Assembly (NCBI GenBank): GCA_963750935.1
Contig: CAVVSR010000013.1
Coordinates: 758,873 to 822,872 of the forward strand
DNA: 64,000 bases
Direction of reading: 5' to 3'
From: JACCXG01 sp963750935
GTDB taxonomy: Bacteria; Acidobacteriota; Vicinamibacteria; Vicinamibacterales; 2-12-FULL-66-21
Each line of letters begins with the position of its first letter. Position 1 is the first letter of the stretch. This document shows positions 58,401 through 64,000 of the stretch, in pieces. The notes below the pieces were generated by a model. The model was given only the letters and a program-made list of their open reading frames with translations, was not told the origin of the DNA and searched no databases. The translations under genes were made by a program, and so were the position numbers.

Positions 58401-58634
58401 GAAACGACCATCGACGGCTTCCGCCTCGTCGATAGCCGGGCGTCGTACGGCGTCGGCCTCGAGACGTTCGCGCTCGGGTTCCCGATTCATTTTGACTGGT
58501 CATGGCGAACGCAGTTCAACCGGGCCTATGAGGACGTGCTCTACGCAGCTCCGGCCATTGCCGAGGGCTACGCTCGCGGCAGCGACTGGCTGCGCAGGGT
58601 CAAATTCTCGCTGTGGATCGGCTACGACTTCTAA
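55476..58634 (+). CDS. Outer-membrane protein: peptidase MA-like, TolB-like propeller and Omp85-type barrel
   Basis: 1052 residues, intact. The signal peptide contains VVALLVLLMAGFVADAFAQ. Next is an M48/MA-like metalloprotease region (residues 40-290) with H-E-L-T-H in LITHELTHIFEFD and the downstream Glu in LPLWVDEGLADHLTG. A TolB/PD40 propeller (about 310-600) follows: SPDGKSVAFAALSG, WTPDGKSLIYLKR, GDTKIAFVTYY. The C-terminal third is an Omp85/BamA-type 16-strand barrel (PINVGVTSGGDLFGGTQVTFTD-like start, GGNSELRGYDYLQFLGN) ending LWIGYDF. This fused architecture is characteristic of acidobacterial 'BamA/TamA family' proteins; it may process and insert exported proteins. Confidence 0.88.
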   Translation: MRKRSAQRHSVPARRTWSGVVALLVLLMAGFVADAFAQTPYVPYFGKNKIRYNNFEWHIYTTDHFEIYYYPEIESHLERVTSYAESAYQQVSSDLKHDLAFKVPMVLFKTQSEFQQQNIEASELPEGVLAFAEPYRDRMVLPIDEPSDALYRLITHELTHIFEFDIIPRSLLRRGLPLWVDEGLADHLTGHWNAFDLMTVRDAAISDNIPSMSDFQGVAFVDGRLPYNLGHAAFEFIESRWGKEGLRQFLFALRKNVIGGGESAYEEAFRLKAEEFDEQFDKYLKDRFKPFRDKERPADYGRNLAPKRERTPFVTVVSIEASPSGDLMAVAAGNRKDQELDIVLLSTREARVLGNLTSGFNKDSGYEYIRTPGGFRNNAVPWMSWDPTGDRVAYFARTEKVSTLILQNVVTKNIDRRIELKTVDLPESPDISPDGKSVAFAALSGAIGDIFVVELESGALKNVTSDQFADYAPTWTPDGKSLIYLKRVSGNDKLFRLDLANGTKTQLTFGTHDDGGAQFVDADTLIFPSTALDPNQPIDPEVARNGNIFNLWTLSLKGGELKQFTDTLTANVSPIVLKDEKGDTKIAFVTYYKGEYGIHTLNRDKPLYTVATADFGAPGPLIEFQPPITHTLIKQNARKKGTFEKLFLEGRPPVNVGVTSGGDLFGGTQVTFTDVLGDKQFSMFAASVSQYRTMSFSYVNLSRRLQYAVQAYSQTQFYYGYNPGLLFAYDYGYIDRDLAQATQTSRGGTAYAIYPLNRYARLELSTGILQFRQEYNEPGLQQLADDYQEQTYGRTLFNDGTFMPFGITYVQETTIFREYGPLAGNTVRIGYEFAPSWGGMLSRQTADADARYYMRIGTNGVLALRARGFKSWGEFPGYIYFGGNSELRGYDYLQFLGNTAFFANAELRFPIIEAALTPIGVVGGLRGVFFFNLGAAGFYGLPMTVWTSNPETYTPLLGYAPDPFSLTGLQPVFGPETTIDGFRLVDSRASYGVGLETFALGFPIHFDWSWRTQFNRAYEDVLYAAPAIAEGYARGSDWLRRVKFSLWIGYDF

Positions 58635-58674
58635 TCACCGGCGACGTGTGGGCCGGCTGATTCGAGCGTGACCC

Positions 58675-58920
58675 GTGGGAACACGTTCACGACATTGTGA
58701 GAGCATCGTGCGGCTGCTGGTGGATTTCCTCGAACACCAGCTGCCGCCCGATGTGCACGCCAAGCTCGAACGCCACCTGGCGCAGTGCCCGCGCTGCCTC
58801 GCGCAGCTCAAGACCTACGAGTGCACGGTCTCGTTGCTCCGGAGCGTCAAGGAAGACGACCTCCCGGAGGAGCTGCGGTGGACCCTCAAGTCCTTCCTCG
58901 ATCGCGACTGCCGCAACTGA
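58675..58920 (+). CDS. Small anti-sigma-like zinc-finger protein
   Basis: 81 residues from GTG 58675. HCESIVRLLVDFLEHQLPPDVHAKLERHLAQCPRCLAQL has the H-x3-C-x2-C zinc motif of ZAS domains, followed by a short helix and FLDRDC. No membrane helix follows, so it is a soluble, minimal version. No sigma gene is adjacent; it may act on the ECF factor at 54513. Confidence 0.75.
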   Translation: MGTRSRHCESIVRLLVDFLEHQLPPDVHAKLERHLAQCPRCLAQLKTYECTVSLLRSVKEDDLPEELRWTLKSFLDRDCRN

Positions 58921-58942
58921 CCACCAGCAGCGGACGCAGGGC

Positions 58943-58984
58943 GCGTTCTCCCTTTTGCCTTTTGCCTTCTGCCTTCTCCCATCC
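58943..58984. repeat. Heptamer array (ttgcctt / ctgcctt)
   Basis: ctccctt, ttgcctt, ttgcctt, ctgcctt, ctcccat in register. It corresponds to one polypyrimidine arm of the 122-bp element without its terminal hairpins, and abuts the thioesterase start. Confidence 0.8.
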
Positions 58985-58985
58985 C

Positions 58986-59480
58986 ATGACCACGGCGAAG
59001 CGCCCTTCTGAGTCCGCGACCGAGATGGTGCAGGTGGTCCTGCCCAACGACGCCAACCCGCTCGGGTTCATCCTCGGTGGCACCGTGATGCACTTGATCG
59101 ACATCGCGGGCGCCATTGCCTGCCACCGGCATACGAGGAGCTTGCTCGTGACCGCCGCCGTCGACGGCCTGCAGTTCCTCCACCCGATCAAGGTGGGCGA
59201 CCTGATCATCCTGCGGGCGCAGGTCACGGCTGCATGGACGACGTCGCTCGAGGTCGAAGTCGAGGTTTTTTCGGAGGAAATTCTCACGGGCGTGCGCCGC
59301 ATGACGAGCCGTGCCTATCTCACCTTCGTCGCCATCGATCGTGACGGGCGCAGGCACCCGATTCCGGCGTTGATCCTGGAGAGCGAGGACGAGCGTCGTC
59401 GCGCGCGGGAGGCCGACGCGAGGCGTGCCGACCGCCTGAAAGCGCGCAGTGATCTGGAAGGGCGTCTTGGCGGAGTGTAG
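58986..59480 (+). CDS. Hotdog-fold acyl-CoA thioesterase
   Basis: 164 residues from the ATG at 58986. ESATEMVQVVLPNDANPLGFILGGTVMHLIDIAGAIACHRHTRS is the conserved hotdog active helix (N-P-x-G-x-x-x-G-G-x-x-M-x-x-x-D). LQFLHPIKVGDLIILRAQV and the final RAYLTFVAIDRDGR complete the fold. It hydrolyses acyl-CoA in the cytosol (YciA-like); chain-length preference cannot be read from sequence. Confidence 0.92.
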   Translation: MTTAKRPSESATEMVQVVLPNDANPLGFILGGTVMHLIDIAGAIACHRHTRSLLVTAAVDGLQFLHPIKVGDLIILRAQVTAAWTTSLEVEVEVFSEEILTGVRRMTSRAYLTFVAIDRDGRRHPIPALILESEDERRRAREADARRADRLKARSDLEGRLGGV

Positions 59481-59634
59481 CGTGCGGCAGAATTCACATG
59501 ACTAAAGTCTGAATCCACGCTGACTTAGCAGGGCTGCACTCCAGATTCCTCAGTATTTCGTCGTTGTTTCACGGCAGGCTCGTTGCTCTGTCAACCGATC
59601 AGGCGTGCTGTGCACACGCGCCCGAAGAGCCGAC

Positions 59635-60967
59635 GTGAAAAACATCCTGAGACAAATTCGCTGGCCCCGGGCACGAACGAGTGTCTCGGACGCCGGAGCG
59701 GCCTATCTCGCGGACGGTGCGCCCGAAGCGCGATTCGGCCACCAGGCCGCGCTCGTCTACCTGTCGCGGTGCGCGCTACGAGGATCCCCCTCGACCAGCC
59801 TGCTCGGAGATGTCTGCCGCATCGCCGCCCGGGTCCTGAATGCCGATCACGTGCACGTCCTCGAGCTCCTGCCGGACAGCCGGACGCTGATCGCGAGGGC
59901 CGCTGCCGGCTGGCCGCCCGAGCGCCTGGCGCACTGGCGCATGGAGGTCACTCCGGAGTCGCGGCTTGGCCAGGTGCTGCGGACTGGCGGCCTGATCCTG
60001 CTCGACGAAGCCACCGATGCCGAGTGCGTGCCTGGCGCCGGCGAGCTGCTCCGCGAAATCCGGGTGCAATCCGGGCGTGGCGGCAGGGGTCGCACCAGTC
60101 AGCGATGCGCGGGGCCTGTTTGGCGTGTATTCGGTGCGAAAGCGCCGATTCAGCCGCGAGGATCTGCAGTTCGTGCGCGCCCTCGCCCACATCGTCGAAT
60201 CGGCGCTGCAGCGCGAAGCCGAGATGAGCAGCGACCGGGCCGCGCGTGCCTCGAGCGCCGCGTCGCAGGCCGATCTCCTCCGCATCGTCGTTGGCCGACT
60301 GCGGCCGGCGTTGCGCGAGAGCGTCGGCCATCTCTGGAACTTCCGGACTCACCAGGCCGATACCTTCACGTTCCGGCGGGCGGTCAAGCAGACCGAGCGG
60401 CAGGTCGCCGTCGTCGCCGATTTCATCGAGGACCTCTCGCTGCTGGCCGAGCTCCTCGACGGCCGGATACCGGAACGGCGCAGCACTCTGCTGGCGCCGA
60501 TCCTCAGCTCGCTGAGCGATCAACTGACCGAGCGGGCCACCCAGAACGGCATCGCGCTCAGCTTCGACGTCGCCGACGAACTCGTGGCGACAGCCGGCGA
60601 TTCGGCGCTGCTGCGCCGTGCGCTCTTCAATCTGCTGGACAACGCCTTGCGGTTCACCGGTCCGGACGGCCATGTGACGGTGTCCGTCACCACGCCAGAC
60701 TCGTCCGCGGTGGTGATCGACATTGCCGACAGCGGCCGGGGCATGACCGCGACACAGCTCGATCGACTCTGCAAGCTCCAGGACGGCGCCGCCGAATCCG
60801 AGCATCGGGGCCCCGGATTTGGGTGGCGGCTGTCGGCCGCGATCATCCAGGCCCATGGCGGGACGCTGACCGCGACCAGCGCGGGGCCAAGCCGTGGCTC
60901 ACTGATCTCGATCCGGATGCCGAGGCGCGATTTGGCGGATTCTTATCTGCCTGAAGTGGCTGAATAA
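59635..60967 (+). CDS. GAF-domain histidine kinase (one frameshift)
   Basis: About 444 residues from GTG 59635 (GAAGAG upstream). The GAF domain (about 40-180, LLGDVCRIAARVLNADHVHVLELLPDS) continues across a one-base shift at about 60065 into GVAAGVAPVSDARGLFGVYSVRKRRFSREDLQFVRAL. The dimerisation helix region (RIVVGRLRPALRESVGHLWNF) has no obvious HE/HN phospho-acceptor motif. The ATPase domain is clear: LFNLLDNALRFTGPDGHVTVSV, DIADSGRGMT, GPGFGWRLSAAI, GGTLTATSAGPSRGSLISIRMP. The absence of a standard H-box is notable. Convergent with the sigma-54 activator. Confidence 0.82.
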
Positions 60968-60977
60968 GGAACGTCAG

Positions 60978-61008
60978 CTCAGGCCCTGACGACACGCCAG
61001 GACCTGAG
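60978..61008. terminator. Terminator-like hairpin between convergent genes
   Basis: CTCAGG-C-CCTG pairs with CAGG-A-CCTGAG with one internal mismatch; the T-run is weak. Located between the kinase and sigma-54 activator stops. Confidence 0.55.
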
Positions 61009-61031
61009 TGACTTTGTGCGCTGAAGGACGA

Positions 61032-62159
61032 TCAGCCGATGCGCGCCTGGGTGGTCTCGGTCGCGTCGGTCGCCGCGGCCGGCGCCGGCAGGCAGCGGAA
61101 CTTGAAGAACGGCATATGGCACTGATGCTTGCGCAGGAAATTCAAGAACGGCTTGTAGTCCTCCGCCGGCATATTGAATAGCTGCAGCACCAGACGATAG
61201 CTGCCGCGCGTCTGCGTGAGCCCGCGCGAGATGATGGCCCGCAGGTCGTCGCGGGTCATATCGCGAGCCGTGAACAGCGGATGCACGGCCGACCAGAACG
61301 ACTCGCCCTGCACCGCCATCCGATCGTAAAGATCGTCGGCCCGGCTCCGCACCGGCGCCGCTTCGCCCGGCGCCACCACGGGCCCGCGTCGTGACAGACC
61401 GAGCACTTCGGTCGGCAGATCGGGCTCGTCAACCGGACCGGAACGCCGACGAACCACGAGGCGCTCGATCAGGTTCTTCAGCTCTCGAACGTTGCCCGGC
61501 CAGTCGTACGCGATCAGCGCGGCGCGCGCCGCCGGCGTGAGCTCGGGCAGGGGCGTGAGATGCCGATCGGCATACACGCGCATGAAATGGTCGAGGAACT
61601 GCGGAATGTCGTCGCGACGCTCCCGCAGCGGCGGAATCTTGATGTGCAGGACGTTCAGCCGGTAGTAGAGGTCGGCGCGGAACTCCCGCTGGGCAATCCG
61701 ATCGGCGAGATCACGGTTGGTCGCCGCGACCACGCGCACGTCGCTGGTGGCCTGGACGCGATCCGCGCCGATGCGCCAGATCTCGCCGTTCTCGAGGAAG
61801 CGCAGCATCAACGCCTGCATTCGCAGGCTCGTTTCGCCGATTTCGTCGAGGAAGATGGTGCCGCTGTTGGCGAGTTCCAAGAGCCCTGGCTTGTCGCGGT
61901 AAGCACCCGTGAAGCTGCCACGTACGTGACCGAACAACTCGGACTCGAGTAGCGAATCAGGTACAGCCGCGCAGTTGAGCGCCACGAGCTTGACGCTACG
62001 GCGGCGGCTCTGGTCATGAATCAGCCGCGCAACGACTTCCTTGCCGACGCCGCTCTCGCCGGTCAGGAGCACCTTTGCGTCGGAGCGTGCCGCGTCACTG
62101 ATCTCGTGTTCGAGATTCCGCATTGCTGCGGACGTTCCAATCAATGTCTCGAAAGACAC
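61032..62159 (-). CDS. Sigma-54-dependent transcriptional activator (EBP) without receiver
   Basis: 375 residues from the GTG at 62159. The AAA+ domain starts at residue 5: LLTGESGVGKEVVARLIHDQS (Walker A), ELFGHVRGSFTGAYRDKPG (GAFTGA loop as GSFTGA), GTIFLDEIGETSLRMQALMLRFLENGE (Walker B), the R-finger region REFRADLYYRLNVLHIKIPPLRER, and YDWPGNVRELKNLIERLVV. The C-terminal 120 residues (MTRDDLRAIISRGLTQTRGSYRLVLQLFNMPAEDYKPFLNFLRKH) hold a helix-turn-helix-like segment of the non-Fis type. There is no N-terminal regulatory domain, so it is presumably constitutively active or controlled by protein contacts. Divergent from the GGDEF gene. Confidence 0.92.
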   Translation of the reverse strand: MSFETLIGTSAAMRNLEHEISDAARSDAKVLLTGESGVGKEVVARLIHDQSRRRSVKLVALNCAAVPDSLLESELFGHVRGSFTGAYRDKPGLLELANSGTIFLDEIGETSLRMQALMLRFLENGEIWRIGADRVQATSDVRVVAATNRDLADRIAQREFRADLYYRLNVLHIKIPPLRERRDDIPQFLDHFMRVYADRHLTPLPELTPAARAALIAYDWPGNVRELKNLIERLVVRRRSGPVDEPDLPTEVLGLSRRGPVVAPGEAAPVRSRADDLYDRMAVQGESFWSAVHPLFTARDMTRDDLRAIISRGLTQTRGSYRLVLQLFNMPAEDYKPFLNFLRKHQCHMPFFKFRCLPAPAAATDATETTQARIG

Positions 62160-62445
62160 AATCTCGCCTCGCTCCCGGGTGTGGCCGCTTCAATCACTGA
62201 AGTACGAGGGACGAATGCCATCCCAGGGAGGCATGCCATCCCCCTAAAAATCCGAATCACCCACAGATAATTTAGATGTGCTTAGAGCGTATCCCTAGTC
62301 CGGTCCGGACACAACATCTTTCTTCGTCTCAGCGGAATATTGGCCCCCCGCGCCGGGAAAAAAGTCTGCGCTGGCCGCCGACTTTGATCCTCGGCCCGAA
62401 ACAGGTAAGTACTTGGTTTGATGCAAGTTGTCCGTCGGAACACGT

Positions 62446-62461
62446 CGGAACAAGGCTTGCT
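62446..62461 (+). promoter_or_regulatory. Sigma-54 (-24/-12) promoter of the GGDEF gene
   Basis: cGGaac-aaggct-tGC matches the -24 GG and -12 TGC with exactly 10 nt between GG (62447-62448) and GC (62459-62460), in an otherwise consensus-like frame. A 10-bp tandem repeat, cgtcggaaca (62433-62452), overlaps it. The sigma-54 activator is the divergent neighbour. Confidence 0.6.
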
Positions 62462-62503
62462 CATCATATGGATGAGTTAAGAACAGAGCGGCGAGACCTC
62501 CCA

Positions 62504-64000
62504 ATGCGGCGCCGGACTTCGCGCCGACCGTGGTCCGCCGACTGCCCCAAAAGCGACAGCAGCCTCTGGAGGCCAGGGAGCCGATTGGCGATCTCACCCG
62601 ACGACGTGACGGACGAGCAACTGCAGGCGATGTGGCATGCCTGCGGTGAAATCTCCAGGGAGCCGGAGACTCGCCTTGCGTGCCGTCGTCTGTCAGAGAG
62701 GCTGTCAGCCATCATCGACGCGTCCGTCGTCGTGTTCCGGCGTGAGGTTTCGCCGTGGAAGCTGGTCGCAAGCCCGGCTGGAGGGACAGCTGGTGACGAA
62801 CACGACACGTCTGTCCCGGCCGCGTATCAGCTCGACGAGATCCCGCCTGCGGGCGACACCACGTACGTGCCAATCATTGGACGGAATCAACAACTCTGGA
62901 CGCCGATTACCCTCGACGAGGAGCACTCGTCGCAGGTCCTGCTGCTGCTTCCGGGATCGTGGAGCCACGGACGGACGGCGCCCTGGCTCACACGATTTGC
63001 GCGCACCGCGTCGATGGCCCTCCGGCTGGTGGCGACGAGGCATGCGGCGCGCAACGGTGATCGGCTCGCCTCGCACGCGGCCTCTTTCGCACGCAAACTT
63101 GGCCTCGCTCCATCCGGCCGCGCGTTGCACCAGCTGATCGTCGATGCCGCCGCGAAGGCCGCCAACGCGCGTCTCGGCGGACTGTCCGTGTATCACGCCG
63201 AGGAAGCAGCCATGACTGTTGCCGCGACACACGGATATCCCACCGAAGCCGTCGACAACGTGCGGATTGTGCCGGGGTCCGGCATCATCGGCGGGGTGTT
63301 CTCGTCGAAAAAGCCCGTGCTCGTGCGGGACACCACCCGTGTCCCCGGCCTCTCATCACGCAGCCGGCGCTATCAAACGGCCTCCTTCATGGCGATTCCT
63401 ATCGTCGCCGGTGACGACGCGCTCGGGGTCATCACGCTGGCTGACCGGCATGACGGTCGCCCCTTCACCCGGAGGGATCTGGAGGCAGCCCGGGTGGTCA
63501 CAGGGCTGGCATCGCTCGCACTCGTGCGCGAGCAATTGATCCGCGTGCGCGACGAGCTCGCCCATGCCGCAGCGGTTGATTCGCTCACCGGCATGTTCAA
63601 CCGGCGCTATCTTCAGTCGCGTCTCGACGCGGAGCTCGAACGGAGCCGCCGCAGCGGGTCCCCGGTTGCGCTGATGATGCTCGACGTGGATACGTTCAAG
63701 AGCATCAATGACCAGCTCGGACATCCCACCGGCGATGCCGTTCTCCGCAAGGTTTCGGAGATCATCCGCCGATCGGTCCGGACGTCGGATGTCTGCACGC
63801 GTTATGGGGGCGATGAATTCTCGGTGATCGTGCCCGAGAACGCCGACACGGCGACGCAGACCGCCGACCGCATCCGCCACCGGGTTGAGGTGTTTCGCTG
63901 GGAAACGGTTGGTGTCCCCCACGGTCGAGGCGTGACCGTCAGCATCGGGGTGTGCATCGCCAACTCAGACGACGGGTCGGACAGCCTGATCGCGCGTGCC
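62504..64000 (+). CDS. GAF-GGDEF diguanylate cyclase (partial, runs off right edge)
   Basis: At least 499 residues. The start is uncertain: ATG 62504 lies about 30 nt after the predicted sigma-54 transcription start; TTG 62585 (AISPDDVTDEQ, GGGAG upstream) is a good alternative, and ATG 62468 would precede the transcription start. Domains: a GAF-like N-terminal region (about 30-190), a second GAF domain (LHQLIVDAAAKAANARLGGLSVY to ALGVITLADRHDGRPFTRRDL), then a GGDEF domain with DSLTGMFNRRYLQSRL, MMLDVDTFKSINDQLGH and the active loop RYGGDEFSVIVPE. It makes c-di-GMP in response to an unknown signal. Confidence 0.92.
   Translation, partial: MRRRTSRRPWSADCPKSDSSLWRPGSRLAISPDDVTDEQLQAMWHACGEISREPETRLACRRLSERLSAIIDASVVVFRREVSPWKLVASPAGGTAGDEHDTSVPAAYQLDEIPPAGDTTYVPIIGRNQQLWTPITLDEEHSSQVLLLLPGSWSHGRTAPWLTRFARTASMALRLVATRHAARNGDRLASHAASFARKLGLAPSGRALHQLIVDAAAKAANARLGGLSVYHAEEAAMTVAATHGYPTEAVDNVRIVPGSGIIGGVFSSKKPVLVRDTTRVPGLSSRSRRYQTASFMAIPIVAGDDALGVITLADRHDGRPFTRRDLEAARVVTGLASLALVREQLIRVRDELAHAAAVDSLTGMFNRRYLQSRLDAELERSRRSGSPVALMMLDVDTFKSINDQLGHPTGDAVLRKVSEIIRRSVRTSDVCTRYGGDEFSVIVPENADTATQTADRIRHRVEVFRWETVGVPHGRGVTVSIGVCIANSDDGSDSLIARA

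Overview
The window is a high-GC chromosomal segment of a Gram-negative bacterium. Gene content points to the phylum Acidobacteriota, probably class Vicinamibacteria. The evidence is three long MacB-like permeases of the 'acidobacterial duplicated orphan permease' type, an Oar-like TonB receptor with an N-terminal carboxypeptidase-regulatory domain, a VPS10/sortilin-like propeller protein, a stand-alone LigD phosphoesterase domain and ECF-sigma/zinc-finger pairs. This placement is inferred from gene families; there is no rRNA, tRNA, CRISPR array, phage or plasmid module in the window.

Layout. 1-950: left edge with a partial secreted protein and a KGG-repeat protein on the minus strand. 952-1275: YggX. 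1289-5530 (minus): sodium:solute symporter, a radical SAM protein whose apparent stop is an in-frame UGA followed by the A-E-P tail of the CUAEP selenoprotein family, and an ATP-grasp ligase. 5661-17181: POT peptide transporter, DNA-repair phosphoesterase, GHKL ATPase, SLOG-like protein, DUF4159, Uup, DUF4920, YvcK, then an NTase-like/TPM/LemA operon. 17264-24102: VPS10-like protein, DinB, a GT-C-like membrane protein, YheT hydrolase and DUF72. 24326-35122: three orphan ABC permeases interrupted by a four-helix-bundle gene inside inverted repeats, and a TonB receptor. 35482-42678 (minus): a TetR-controlled efflux operon (HlyD, two ATPases, TolC, two ABC-2 permeases) with a double operator. 42897-46186: a LiaF-like/LytS/LytTR signalling operon and a small secreted protein. 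46736-53694: a LolD/MacB-type ATPase, RRM protein, SCO1-like protein, nuclease/phosphatase-fold protein, an SPFH plus Arc-type pair, and TlpA. 53708-55106: ECF sigma with anti-sigma. 55476-64000: a peptidase/propeller/beta-barrel outer-membrane protein, thioesterase, GAF-histidine kinase, and a sigma-54 activator divergent from a GAF-GGDEF cyclase that has a good -24/-12 promoter.

Three window-wide signals stand out. (1) A hidden selenocysteine codon at 2715-2717. (2) Many spacers hold degenerate tandem arrays with a strict 7-bp period but a different unit in each spacer; two 122-bp copies of an inverted-repeat, hairpin-ended element (about 96% identical, opposite orientation) incorporate such arrays. 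(3) About fourteen single-base frameshifts interrupt otherwise well-conserved genes, which looks more like consensus error than decay. Coordinates of frameshifted genes below span the whole inferred gene.
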